This document shows positions 33,837-43,396 of a stretch of DNA of 45,246 nucleotides, piece by piece. The stretch covers positions 1 to 45,246 of the forward strand of contig JAFUOX010000082.1 of assembly GCA_017481725.1 (NCBI GenBank). Direction: 5' to 3'. The notes under the pieces were generated by a model. It worked only from the letters and a program-made list of their open reading frames with translations. It had not been told where the DNA came from and searched no databases. The position numbers and the translations under genes were made by a program. Each line of letters begins with the position of its first letter. Position 1 is the stretch's first letter. The stretch comes from Kiritimatiellia bacterium. Its GTDB lineage: Bacteria > Verrucomicrobiota > Kiritimatiellia > RFP12 > UBA3636.

Positions 33837-36800
33837 ATGAGAAAATTGTCTCTTTTTCTATTAGTATTGCTCTTTAGTTTAAATTTGTTTGCTGTTGTAT
33901 TAAGTAATAGTGAATGGATAGCTCAGCTAGGAACAAATTTTATTGAGAATTCTTTTTCTAATGCAACTTTGGAAAAATATCCTAATGCAGATTCTATTAT
34001 TCTTGCTGATACGACAATTGTAAAATATAACGAAGATGGTACATACACAGAGGAGAATGAATATTTTGTTAAGGCAAATACACAAGTCGGTGTTCAATAT
34101 GTTCGTACTCAAACCTTCTGGTATGATTCTTCTTATAGCACATTCTCAGTAGATGTTGTAGAGCTAATAAAGCCAACAGGTGTAATCGCCCTAAATGCAG
34201 ACAAGGTGACGAGCGAGAATATTGATAGCTCACAGATGGATTCAAACATCTATGATCCTAATAATAAATTGGTCCAGGTTCTTATTCCTGATTTTGAAGT
34301 TGGTGATATCGCTCATATTAAAATGACAAGGACGACAAGTAAGGCCCGTGTACCAAATTTCTTTGGTGATATTTTTGGTTTAGAATCTAGCTATCCAATA
34401 TTGAAATATCGCTATTTAATTTCTGGACCAGAGACTTTGCCTCTAAAATCTATTGTAACACGTAATACAATCAAAGCAGTTGATTTTAATGAAGAACGAG
34501 AAGGTGGCCGCATTAATTATTGTTGGGAAATTTCTAATGTTCCACAGGCATTCCCAGAGCCAGATATGCCAGCAATGTATAGCTGTGTGGGACGTTGTAT
34601 TGTTTCAACTGCTAAGAATTGGGAAGAAATTTCTAAATGGTATTGGGAGTTATGTGAAGAACCCCTTAATGCTATTACTCCTGCGATGGAAGAGGAAGTT
34701 AAGACATTAGTTGCAGGAACTGAGGAAAAAAGCCCAGAGCGTTTGCTTAAGGTGTTTACATATGTTTCACAAAAGATTCGTTACATGGGTGTAACAACAG
34801 AGACTGTTGCCCCTGGCTATGAGCCTCATCCTGTTAGCATGACCTTCGAAAATAAGCATGGTGTTTGTAGAGATAAAGCGGCTCTGCTTGTAACGATGCT
34901 AAGGCTTGCAGGCTTTAATTCTTATCCAGTGCTGATTATGGTGGGAGAAAAACTGGATAATGAAGTGCCAATTACTTTTTTTAATCATGCAGTTGTTGCC
35001 GTTCAATTCGATGGCACAGATGAATATGTGCTTATGGATCCAACAGATGAAAGTACTGCAGAAATATTTCCTGAATATCTATGTGAAAAAAGCTATCTTG
35101 TAGCAAAACCAGATGGTGAGAAATTAAGAGTTTCTCCACCTATTGATTATCATAAAAATATGGTTTCAATTAAAACAACAGCCCAACTTGAAATAGCGAA
35201 AGATGGTGCAAATTTGTTGAGCAACTGTCATACGACAATTGATTTTAAGGGATTGAATGATACAATGTATCGTGGCTTCTTTGTTGATAATGATAAGCCA
35301 ACTATTCAGTCATTTATCCGTAGAAACTTGATGAAAGCCAATTCTAAATTGATTCTAACGGATTATAAGCTTTTACCTGCGGATCCAAGCGATACCACAA
35401 AGCCTCTAAAATTAGAATTGTTTTATGATATGGTTTCGCCTTTTCCTCAATCCTTGAATGGTTCTGCTGCTGTTATTGATGTTCCTAAATTTAGTGGTGT
35501 TTTTGGCATAGTTAATATGGTAATGCCAGATACGAGTTTGTTGACACGAAGATTTCCTCTAAAGATTTTATCTACCTGTGGAGAAGAAGAGCATATATCT
35601 ATTCAACTCCCAAATGAATTTTCAGAAGCAACTTTTCCAAAACAACTTTCAAATATAGATGTTTCATCTGGCCCATTCGTTTTTAAATATGTAACTCAGC
35701 TACACCCTGCCACGGGCATTGTAGCACCAACACTTCAACTAGACCTTGCCACCGCTATCACCAAGCTTGAGGTTTCTCCAGAAGAATATGAAGATTGTCG
35801 CAGTGCGTTGTTTACACAGGACCTAATGAGTCAGATAAAGCCGATTTTTAATACTTCTGCCATAAAAGCAGCAAAGGATAATTCCCAAACAGATACTGTT
35901 CAAGCCTTGTCTGCTTTTGGTATGCCTAGTATCACAAATGATGGGCATGTTTTTGAGGTGTTAACGGTTCGTGTTCGTGTAGACTCTGCCACATCTGAAG
36001 TAGTTGTCAATCGAAAGCAACGTGTTAAGCTATTAGATAGAGCGGCAAAATCAGAGTTTTCAGATGCTTCTTTTGATTATTTTCCTAAGTATGAAAAGCT
36101 AAGTATTATTAGTGCCGCTACAATAAAAGCCTCTGGTGAGAGAAATTCCTCTTGGATAACAAATCTTATGGATAAAGCGTGGGTTGGTTCTGCTCCTGCA
36201 TATCCCGCTTGTAAGCAATTAGTACTTAATTTTCCAGATACTGAACTTGGTGATTCTGTAGAATATGAAATAGAACGACGCATTCCTGTTGATTATTTTT
36301 CTGGTTTACGTTTCTATACTGTTTGCTTTGCTCCTGTAGAGGAGGGGTCTGTTGAATTTGATGTTGAGTCAATTCAAGAATTTATAAAGAATAATCCAGA
36401 TAAAGGTTATCAACTTGAACGAATGATGAATTCGCAAGGATCAAAGCTGTCTAAATATTCAATTGATAAATCTGATTTTTCTTCAAGGACTTTGTTAAAC
36501 CAACGGCCAGGTTTGAACGACTCAATGCGTGCTAATTTCTTTGATTTTGACTATTATGTATTTAGAACACAGTCGGCATTGCATGGAGACGAGATTGCTC
36601 GAATAATTAAAGCACAGGATAATCCACAAGGCAAATATAAGGCATGTGCAAAGGCTAATGAATTAAAGCAGACATTAGGAGACACTGCAACTCCTTTAGC
36701 TCTTTTAATTTCGGTTCGTGATTATACAGCAAAGCATATTCGTAGAATTGGTCCTTCTTTTAATCAATTATCTAGCGATGATTATTTGTCTCCTGATGCG

Positions 36801-37796
36801 GTAATGGATGGAGGCTATGCAAATAATTTTGATTATGCTGTTCTTCAATATACAATGCTAAAGGAGCTAGGACTTAATCCAAAGCTGCTTCTTGGAATTA
36901 GTACGTTGCGGGATAAATCACCAGAGAATTTTATTTCTTCATGCGTACTTACAGATGTGGATTTAGTGCTTGTTGAGGTAGAAATTGATGGGAAAAAATA
37001 TTATCCAAATATTGGCTCACAATATGCATTAAATATGTCTTTAACTCCAGAATATTGTGGTGTGCCATTATTTGATTCTAATGGAGAAATAGTTAAAAGA
37101 ACCTATTCTGATATTAATGCATTAGGTGCTTTGGATTTTGATGAGCTTAATTATGTTGTCATTAACATATCTGATAGTGGAATGGCTACAATTTCTGTAA
37201 AAAATATAAGAAACAAACAATTTCATGAGGGTTTTGTTAAGCAATATTCTGAGCTAGTTCCAGAGATGAAAGAACGCCACCATGCTCAGCTTGTTGGCAC
37301 GCATGGGCGTTCTGCTATGGCTTTAGGGGATTTGGATATTGATATTTCTACAAATTCCTTTACCCGCACCTACAAGGTTCGTATGCAGTTGCCTACATTA
37401 AATGCTGATGGGAAAAGTCAAATACTTCAATATACAATTCCAGGGGAATATATTGCATTACCTTCGCCAATGCCATTTTTGCGTAACTATCCTATGCAAA
37501 GAAGCACAGAGCTTAGATTACGTAATGTTGTAGAGATTGTTCTTCCAAATGAGTATGAGCTTTTTGCAGAACCAAATACGTATTCACTAAATCTTGAAGA
37601 GGGTGAGGGTAGTGTTATGATTAATCGAGAGAAGACTCTTGTGGATAATCAAGACAATAAACATTACATTATTACCAATACGCTTTCATTGTCTCAGATG
37701 GAAGGCTCTGTTTCTCCTGAAGCATATTTGAAGTATGCAGATGAAATTTTAAAGCTTAATGGTTATAGCAACACGTTTATTTTGAAAAAGAAATAA
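33837..37796 (+). CDS. Large periplasmic DUF3857/transglutaminase-like protein with an internal duplication
   Basis: 1,319 residues with a signal peptide (MRKLSLFLLVLLFSLNLFAVVL). The first half has a DUF3857 domain (about 50-290) and a transglutaminase-like domain with an intact triad: Cys344 (HGVCRDKAALL), His384 (FNHAVV) and Asp401 (LMDPTDE). The second half (about 690 to the end) repeats the plan: a DUF3857-like part (RVRVDSATSEVVVNRKQR, GDSVEYEIERRIPV) and a transglutaminase-like part around residues 950-1080 whose aligned segment GYANNFDYAVLQYTML has no cysteine. The ATG at 33837 follows AAGG and starts the signal peptide; the frame is open 61 codons upstream but overlaps the exonuclease gene. 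Substrate unknown; a proteolytic or cross-linking role in the periplasm is likely. Confidence 0.87.
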   Translation: MRKLSLFLLVLLFSLNLFAVVLSNSEWIAQLGTNFIENSFSNATLEKYPNADSIILADTTIVKYNEDGTYTEENEYFVKANTQVGVQYVRTQTFWYDSSYSTFSVDVVELIKPTGVIALNADKVTSENIDSSQMDSNIYDPNNKLVQVLIPDFEVGDIAHIKMTRTTSKARVPNFFGDIFGLESSYPILKYRYLISGPETLPLKSIVTRNTIKAVDFNEEREGGRINYCWEISNVPQAFPEPDMPAMYSCVGRCIVSTAKNWEEISKWYWELCEEPLNAITPAMEEEVKTLVAGTEEKSPERLLKVFTYVSQKIRYMGVTTETVAPGYEPHPVSMTFENKHGVCRDKAALLVTMLRLAGFNSYPVLIMVGEKLDNEVPITFFNHAVVAVQFDGTDEYVLMDPTDESTAEIFPEYLCEKSYLVAKPDGEKLRVSPPIDYHKNMVSIKTTAQLEIAKDGANLLSNCHTTIDFKGLNDTMYRGFFVDNDKPTIQSFIRRNLMKANSKLILTDYKLLPADPSDTTKPLKLELFYDMVSPFPQSLNGSAAVIDVPKFSGVFGIVNMVMPDTSLLTRRFPLKILSTCGEEEHISIQLPNEFSEATFPKQLSNIDVSSGPFVFKYVTQLHPATGIVAPTLQLDLATAITKLEVSPEEYEDCRSALFTQDLMSQIKPIFNTSAIKAAKDNSQTDTVQALSAFGMPSITNDGHVFEVLTVRVRVDSATSEVVVNRKQRVKLLDRAAKSEFSDASFDYFPKYEKLSIISAATIKASGERNSSWITNLMDKAWVGSAPAYPACKQLVLNFPDTELGDSVEYEIERRIPVDYFSGLRFYTVCFAPVEEGSVEFDVESIQEFIKNNPDKGYQLERMMNSQGSKLSKYSIDKSDFSSRTLLNQRPGLNDSMRANFFDFDYYVFRTQSALHGDEIARIIKAQDNPQGKYKACAKANELKQTLGDTATPLALLISVRDYTAKHIRRIGPSFNQLSSDDYLSPDAVMDGGYANNFDYAVLQYTMLKELGLNPKLLLGISTLRDKSPENFISSCVLTDVDLVLVEVEIDGKKYYPNIGSQYALNMSLTPEYCGVPLFDSNGEIVKRTYSDINALGALDFDELNYVVINISDSGMATISVKNIRNKQFHEGFVKQYSELVPEMKERHHAQLVGTHGRSAMALGDLDIDISTNSFTRTYKVRMQLPTLNADGKSQILQYTIPGEYIALPSPMPFLRNYPMQRSTELRLRNVVEIVLPNEYELFAEPNTYSLNLEEGEGSVMINREKTLVDNQDNKHYIITNTLSLSQMEGSVSPEAYLKYADEILKLNGYSNTFILKKK

Positions 37797-38096
37797 GCTC
37801 TAGCCAGCAAAAGTAAATGCTGCATTGCGCAAACTTAATGCACAAAAACAAGTGCATTTAGTTTTGTAAATAATTTGCACATTCAATCTCCAATTATTCA
37901 TTGTTTAGATTGATTTTAAACGATGATTTTGCTAATATTTTTTTGTGAGATATGTGACACCATTTAAGCCTATGTAAGTTTTATATTTTTGGGGTGTATT
38001 TTATTTCAAAAATGTAGGTTTATAAGGATTTTAATAATTAGCCAATCTTTCGGTTATAAAGTGCAAGTGGTGTCGTGTTAACAAGTAAGGAATACT
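37797..38096 (+). other. Gene-free region before the thioredoxin-reductase-like gene
   Basis: 300 nt. One hairpin at 37837-37858 (AATGCAC/GTGCATT, 8-nt loop) followed by a broken T run could be a weak terminator of the large gene. No convincing promoter pair was found for the next gene, which has an AAGGA ribosome-binding site. Confidence 0.45.
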
Positions 38097-39038
38097 ATGG
38101 AAAAGATAGTTGTACTTGGTTCTGGACCAGCTGGATTAACAGCAGCAATATATACAGCTAGAGCAGGGCTTTCTCCTCTTGTATTAGAGGGAGGAAGTCC
38201 TATGGGTATATTAGCTCAAGCTGCTCGCGTGGATAATTATCCAGGAGTTGCTGTAGGTACATCTGGCTTTGATTTGATGCTTGCCATGCACACACAAGCG
38301 GAGGCACTTGGTGTACGCTTTGAACTTGAAGAGGCTGTTTCTATTACTCCTATGGATGATGAGAAGGGCTTTGTTTTGCGTCTTTCTTCTGGAGAATCGA
38401 TTGAAACAGAGTCAGTGCTCCTCGCTATGGGAGCAAGTCCTAAACCATTAGAAATACCTGGTGCTAAAGAATTGGAAGGAAGAGGTGTTTCACATTGTTC
38501 AGTATGCGATGGAATGTTCTTTAAGGGGAAAGATGTTGCTGTTATAGGTGATGGTGAAGCAGCTTTAGTTGATGCAGAATATCTTGCTGGAATTTGTAAA
38601 AAAGTCTGGCTTATAAATAAGCATACTGAATTTATTGCATCTGATTTGATTATTAGGCGTGTTAAGGCTTTAGAGAATATTGAGATGCTTAATGAGACCA
38701 TCCCCTTAGAGGTTTTGCAAGAGGATGGCAAAAAGAGTGTTGGCGGTGTAGTTTTGCGTGATCTTAATGAATCGAAGGAGCGTGTGCTTCCAATATCGGG
38801 GTTGTTTATAGCAAAGGGTAGTGGTAGGACACCTAATAGTTTGTGGCTTAATGAGTTAGTTGATCTTGATGAGTATGGATTTGTAATTGCAAACGATGGG
38901 CAAACCTCTAGGAAAGGCATTTTTGTTGCTGGCGATTTGCTATCTGGAAGCATAAAACAAGCCGTTACAGCAGCCGCTTCTGGTTGTGTTGCTGCTTTTG
39001 CTATAGGAAAATTTTTAAAAAATAAGGGTCAAAAATGA
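38097..39038 (+). CDS. Thioredoxin-reductase-like flavoprotein lacking the NADPH phosphate-binding motif
   Basis: 313 residues, the size and fold of low-Mr TrxB. The FAD fold is VLGSGPAGLTAAIYTARAG, the redox motif is CSVCDG in place of CATCDG, and the closing FAD motif is GIFVAGDLLSGSIKQAVTAAASG. The second dinucleotide fold reads VIGDGEAALVDAEYL, where typical enzymes have GGGxSA. The HRRxxFR motif that holds the NADPH 2'-phosphate is NKHTEFIA, without its arginines. GGQL after the first fold is MGIL. The electron donor may therefore be NADH, ferredoxin or another protein, as in known ferredoxin-dependent or deeply rooted TrxR-like enzymes. The stop overlaps the next ATG by 4 nt. Confidence 0.85.
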   Translation: MEKIVVLGSGPAGLTAAIYTARAGLSPLVLEGGSPMGILAQAARVDNYPGVAVGTSGFDLMLAMHTQAEALGVRFELEEAVSITPMDDEKGFVLRLSSGESIETESVLLAMGASPKPLEIPGAKELEGRGVSHCSVCDGMFFKGKDVAVIGDGEAALVDAEYLAGICKKVWLINKHTEFIASDLIIRRVKALENIEMLNETIPLEVLQEDGKKSVGGVVLRDLNESKERVLPISGLFIAKGSGRTPNSLWLNELVDLDEYGFVIANDGQTSRKGIFVAGDLLSGSIKQAVTAAASGCVAAFAIGKFLKNKGQK

Positions 39039-39496
39039 GAAAAAAAACTTTTATTTTGTCTGCCTTTTTTGTATTATTTTCGCTCGCATTTTGGGGTTGT
39101 ACTTCCTGTCCACTTTGTGGGCGCCCATATGAGCAAGAAAATCAACAGATTTCTCAACCAAAAGATATTAAAAATCTTAGTGGAACGGTATCATGTTTGC
39201 AGAGGATTCCTGTGCTTGCCACATATGAGTTGACCATAAAGCTTTGCTACACTGAGGATATTACAGGGAATGTAAAGGTGGTTGCAGAAAAGACAATTTC
39301 AAATTTCAATGCCTTTCCTGTGGAATTCTCATTGGAATATGACAATGCATCACTTAAAGAGGATTCTGTCTATTATGTAGACGCCTATGTTTGCTCTCGT
39401 GGTATTAAGCTTCTTCAAGCAGATTCAAAGATTGAGGTGCTTACACGCGGTGCAAGAAGTGTTGCAGATGTTGTGCTTGTCCGAGCAGAGAATTAG
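39035..39496 (+). CDS. YbaY/YscW-family lipoprotein
   Basis: 153 residues. A signal peptide ends at FWGC with Cys22 as the probable lipidation site; the residues before it are unusual for a lipobox. CTSCPLCGRPYEQ follows. The mature domain has the YbaY-type beta pattern: LSGTVSCLQRIPV, a middle segment VVAEKTISNFNAFPVEFSLEY, YYVDAYVCSRGIKLLQ, and a closing VLTRG. The family is of unknown function in E. coli and includes a type III secretion pilotin relative. Overlap of 4 nt with the flavoprotein gene implies translational coupling; several cysteines may make it a redox partner, which is speculative. Confidence 0.72.
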   Translation: MRKKTFILSAFFVLFSLAFWGCTSCPLCGRPYEQENQQISQPKDIKNLSGTVSCLQRIPVLATYELTIKLCYTEDITGNVKVVAEKTISNFNAFPVEFSLEYDNASLKEDSVYYVDAYVCSRGIKLLQADSKIEVLTRGARSVADVVLVRAEN

Positions 39497-39557
39497 TGGG
39501 TACGAAATAATGGCTTTATTTTAAATATACAAACAAAGGTAGTAAGAGGTTCATAAA

Positions 39558-42500
39558 ATGGTACGTGATGATATCAAAAAGGTAATGATTATCGGCTCTG
39601 GACCAATCGTGATTGGTCAGGCATGTGAGTTCGATTATTCTGGAACTCAGGCATGTAAGGCATTGCGAGAGTGCGGCTACAAAATTGTTCTTGTAAATTC
39701 AAATCCTGCAACAATCATGACAGACCCAGTTATGGCTGATGCAACTTATATTGAACCTCTTAATGTTGCAAGACTTGAACAGATTATCGTACAAGAGAAG
39801 CCAGATGCACTTCTTCCAAATCTTGGTGGTCAAACAGGTTTGAATCTTGCTCTTGAGCTTGATAAGGCAGGAATTTTAGAAAAATATGGTGTTCGCGTAA
39901 TTGGTGTTAATCTTGAAGCAATTGAGCGTGGTGAGGATCGCGAAATTTTTAAGGAGACAATGCGTTCACTTAATATTGATACACCACGTAGTGAAATTAC
40001 TCACTCAGTTGAAGGTGCAGAGCAGATTGCAGCACAGCTTGGATACCCAGTTGTTGTTCGCCCTGCATACACACTTGGTGGTACAGGTGGTGGCTTGGTT
40101 TACAATGTTGAGGAGCTTCGCACAATCACAGGTCGTGGTCTAGAAGCATCATTAACAAATCAATGCTTGATTGAGGAGTCCGTAGCTGGCTGGGAAGAGC
40201 TAGAGGTTGAGGTCGTTCGTGACTCTAAGGGTCAGATGATTGCAATCTGTATGATTGAAAACATTGACCCAATCGGTGTTCACACAGGTGACTCCTTCTG
40301 CTCTGCACCAATGCTAACAATTGATGAGGAAACACAGGCTCGCCTAAAGGAGCAGGCATTTCGAATTGTTGAGTCAATTGGTGTTATTGGTGGCACAAAC
40401 GTTCAGTTCGCACATGATCCAAAGTCTGGCCGTATTTGTATTATTGAGATTAACCCACGTACATCACGCTCTTCTGCACTAGCTTCTAAGGCAACAGGCT
40501 TCCCAATTGCTTTGATTTCAGCAAAGCTTGCTGCAGGTATGACACTTGATGAGATTCCATATTGGCGTGATGGTTCTCTAGATAAATATACACCATCTGG
40601 AGATTATATCGTTCTAAAGTTTGCTCGCTGGGCATTTGAAAAGTTCCGTGGTGTAGAGGATAAGCTAGGCACACAGATGAAGGCTGTTGGTGAGGTTATG
40701 TCTATTGGTAAGACATATAAAGAAACCTTCCAAAAGGCAATTCGTGCTCTTGAGAATAGCCGTCATGGTCTTGGCTTTGCAAAGGATTTTAATAGCAAGT
40801 CTCTTGAAGAACTTTTAGATATGCTTCGTTATGCATCTAGCGAGCGCCAGTTTATTATGTATGAGGCAATCCGTAAGGGTGCAACAAATGAGCAGCTATT
40901 TGCACTAACCGCCATTAAGGATTGGTTTATCCAGCAGATGCGCGAGCTTGTTGAGCTGGAAGAAAAGCTTCTAACCTTTAAGGGTACTCTACCTAGCGAT
41001 GAGCTTTTGATAAAGGCAAAGAAGGATGGCTTCTCTGATCGCTATCTATCAAAGATATTGGCTGTTTCTGAGCAGAGCATTCGCACACGCCGTGAAGAGT
41101 TGGGTGTTGTTGAAACATGGCATAAGGTTCCTGTTAGCGGTGTAAATGACACAGATTATTATTATTCTTCATATAATGGTGAGAAGGATGAGGTTCCTGT
41201 AACAGATAACCCTAAGAAGGTTATGATTCTTGGTGGTGGTCCTAACAGAATTGGTCAAGGTATTGAGTTTGACTACTGCTGCGTACATGCTGCATTCGCA
41301 TTACGTGCACTTGGTTATGAGACAATCATGGTTAACTGCAATCCAGAAACAGTTTCAACAGACTATGACACTAGCGATAAGCTATACTTTGAGCCAGTGA
41401 CAATGGAAGATGTAATCCAAATTTACCGCAAGGAAAAACCACTAGGCGTAATTGTTCAATTTGGTGGTCAGACTCCTCTTAATATTGCTCGTCAGCTATC
41501 TGATGCTGGTGTTAAGATTCTTGGCACAAGCATTGATGCTATTGACATTGCTGAGGACCGTGATCTCTTCCGTCATCGTATGGATAAGCTTGGTATCCCA
41601 ATGCCTGAGTCAGATATGGCTGCAAATCTTGATGAAGCAATTAAGGCAGCAAATCAGATTGGCTATCCTCTAATGATTCGTCCATCCTTTGTTCTAGGTG
41701 GACGTGGTATGGAAGTAATTTATGATGAGGAAATGCTCCGTGAATATGTTGCAAAGGCTGTAGGTGTAACACCTGATCGTCCATTGCTGCTCGACCGCTT
41801 CTTGCAGGATGCTTTGGAGTGCGAGTCTGATGCTCTATCCGATGGTGAGAATGTATTTATCCCATCAATCATGGAGCATATTGAGTTGGCAGGTATTCAC
41901 TCAGGTGACTCTGCATGCGTAATCCCTCCTGTATCAATTTCAGAAGAGAATAAAGCAACAATTCTTAAGTATACTCAAGCAATTGCTAAGGAGCTAAATG
42001 TTGTTGGTTTAATGAATATGCAATATGCTATTGAGAAGGGTAAGGTCTATGTGATTGAGGCAAATCCTCGTGCTTCACGTACAGTACCACTTGTTTCAAA
42101 GGTATGTAATATTCAGATGGCACAAGCAGCCACATCTCTAATGCTCGGTGCTTCTCTTGAAAGCCTTGGCTTAAAGCATCGCGTAATTCCGCACTATGGC
42201 GTAAAGGAGGCAGTATTCCCATTCTCCAAGTTCCCAGAGGTTGACCCAGTTCTAGGTCCAGAAATGCGCTCTACAGGTGAGGTGCTTGGTTTGGCTTCAT
42301 CCTTTGGTTTGGCTTATTTCAAGTCACAGGAAGCAACCTATTCTGAGCTGCCAGTAAACTCTATTAAGAACAAGGTGCTTGTAAGCTTGTCTGAGAAGAA
42401 GGAAGCAGCTGTCCCTGCAATACGTGCATTTGTAAATCTAGGCTTCTCTGTTATTGGTACTGAAGGTACTATTAAGTGGTTGTCTAAGTATGGTATTGAA

Positions 42501-42770
42501 GGTAAGGTAGTTCAAAAGATTAATGAGGGACGTCCTAACGTTCTAGATGTAATTCTAAACCGTGAGGTTGCTCTAGTAATCAACACACCTTCTGGTCGCC
42601 GTGATTCTCGTGCTGATGATGCATCAATCCGCAAGGCATCACTAAAGTATCAGATACCATATCTAACAACACTTGCAGCTGTAGAGGCTGCTGCTCAGGG
42701 TATTCGTGCAGCACGCGATAGTGAGGGTAGAGTTAAGAGCCTACAAGCATATCACGCTGATATTATGTAA
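39558..42770 (+). CDS. carB: Carbamoyl-phosphate synthase large subunit
   Basis: 1,070 residues, full length. It makes carbamoyl phosphate from bicarbonate, ammonia and two ATP for pyrimidine and arginine synthesis. The first half begins KKVMIIGSGPIVIGQACEFDYSG with VRPAYTLGGTGGG and ends in the IEINPRTSRSSALASKATG ATP-grasp segment. The second half repeats this as KVMILGGGPNRIGQGIEFDY, IRPSFVLGGRGME and IEANPRASRTVPLVSKV. The C-terminal allosteric MGS-like domain starts near residue 935. carA is not adjacent. A GAGG ribosome-binding site precedes the ATG, and a strong terminator follows. Confidence 0.98.
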   Translation: MVRDDIKKVMIIGSGPIVIGQACEFDYSGTQACKALRECGYKIVLVNSNPATIMTDPVMADATYIEPLNVARLEQIIVQEKPDALLPNLGGQTGLNLALELDKAGILEKYGVRVIGVNLEAIERGEDREIFKETMRSLNIDTPRSEITHSVEGAEQIAAQLGYPVVVRPAYTLGGTGGGLVYNVEELRTITGRGLEASLTNQCLIEESVAGWEELEVEVVRDSKGQMIAICMIENIDPIGVHTGDSFCSAPMLTIDEETQARLKEQAFRIVESIGVIGGTNVQFAHDPKSGRICIIEINPRTSRSSALASKATGFPIALISAKLAAGMTLDEIPYWRDGSLDKYTPSGDYIVLKFARWAFEKFRGVEDKLGTQMKAVGEVMSIGKTYKETFQKAIRALENSRHGLGFAKDFNSKSLEELLDMLRYASSERQFIMYEAIRKGATNEQLFALTAIKDWFIQQMRELVELEEKLLTFKGTLPSDELLIKAKKDGFSDRYLSKILAVSEQSIRTRREELGVVETWHKVPVSGVNDTDYYYSSYNGEKDEVPVTDNPKKVMILGGGPNRIGQGIEFDYCCVHAAFALRALGYETIMVNCNPETVSTDYDTSDKLYFEPVTMEDVIQIYRKEKPLGVIVQFGGQTPLNIARQLSDAGVKILGTSIDAIDIAEDRDLFRHRMDKLGIPMPESDMAANLDEAIKAANQIGYPLMIRPSFVLGGRGMEVIYDEEMLREYVAKAVGVTPDRPLLLDRFLQDALECESDALSDGENVFIPSIMEHIELAGIHSGDSACVIPPVSISEENKATILKYTQAIAKELNVVGLMNMQYAIEKGKVYVIEANPRASRTVPLVSKVCNIQMAQAATSLMLGASLESLGLKHRVIPHYGVKEAVFPFSKFPEVDPVLGPEMRSTGEVLGLASSFGLAYFKSQEATYSELPVNSIKNKVLVSLSEKKEAAVPAIRAFVNLGFSVIGTEGTIKWLSKYGIEGKVVQKINEGRPNVLDVILNREVALVINTPSGRRDSRADDASIRKASLKYQIPYLTTLAAVEAAAQGIRAARDSEGRVKSLQAYHADIM

Positions 42771-42797
42771 TTGCATAATTCATTAATATAAATAAAG

Positions 42798-42840
42798 AAA
42801 CCTAAATTTTGTAGTTGCTCTATGAGATTTAGGTTTTTTT
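42798..42840 (+). terminator. Intrinsic terminator after carB
   Basis: A perfect 10-bp stem AAACCTAAAT/ATTTAGGTTT with a 19-nt loop and seven T residues at the 3' side (42834-42840). Confidence 0.88.
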
Positions 42841-43038
42841 ATTGTTTGAAATAAACAAACTACGATAAAATTTTTTACTTATACGCATAATTTATATAAT
42901 CAGAGCCTACTAAACAGCTAATAGAGCATGTGTATGCCTTGGTTGCTTGATTTATTGCTTAGTCTTAATTGTTTATTTCGGGCTGTGTAATTGTTGTATA
43001 AAATGTTAATTTTTCTATTAATATTAAAAAAATTAGTA

Positions 43039-43067
43039 TTGACATTATTTTTAATTTATTATAATAT
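43039..43067 (+). promoter_or_regulatory. Promoter upstream of the 43.1-44.0 kb genes
   Basis: TTGACA (43039-43044), with TAATAT (43062-43067) after a 17-nt spacer; an overlapping TATAAT (43060-43065) gives a 15-nt spacer. It would produce a leader of over 300 nt for the gene at 43397 unless the short frame at 43141 is translated. Confidence 0.6.
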
Positions 43068-43140
43068 TTAGGACATCAAATGAGAAATACTACAAAACAA
43101 GGATTGTGATATTTCATACACAAAAACAAATATTTACTCA

Positions 43141-43329
43141 ATGAATAGAAATGTTGGTTTTGATGTAAGTAAAAAGGCATTTGGGCATGACTATAATGCT
43201 TGGTGTGAGGATAAGAAGAGTAATTCTGTTACAGAAATAATCTTCAAATCTTTATGCAATGCTGTTACAATCTGCTCTCCTTTTGGGGTGGGCAAGGTAG
43301 GTGAAAGAGATAGAACCTACATAGTATAA
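43141..43329 (+). CDS. Doubtful small protein
   Basis: A 62-codon frame that starts about 70 nt after a good promoter and has codon use (GTT, GCT, AAT) compatible with neighbours. There is no ribosome-binding site before the ATG, no recognisable domain, and it ends 67 nt before the next real gene. It could be a leader peptide or chance. Confidence 0.25.
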   Translation: MNRNVGFDVSKKAFGHDYNAWCEDKKSNSVTEIIFKSLCNAVTICSPFGVGKVGERDRTYIV

Positions 43330-43396
43330 CTCAATGTAATTTTCTAGCTCTGATTTCTCATAAAAACTGAATAAATAACACATAGGAGTGAATAAT

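Larger units (their letters stand above)
42841..43396 (+). other. Very AT-rich gene-poor region after carB
   Basis: It holds a dyad TTGTTT-GAAAT-AAACAA (42842-42858), an 11-bp motif TTTCGGGCTGT near 42977 that also occurs near 1744, a good promoter (43039-43067) and one doubtful short frame (43141-43329). The rest is unassigned. Confidence 0.5.

Noticed and set aside
38237..38953. 238-codon open frame on the - strand
   Set aside because: It lies entirely inside the thioredoxin-reductase-like gene, which has clear family motifs; the translation is serine/proline-rich and shows no domain.
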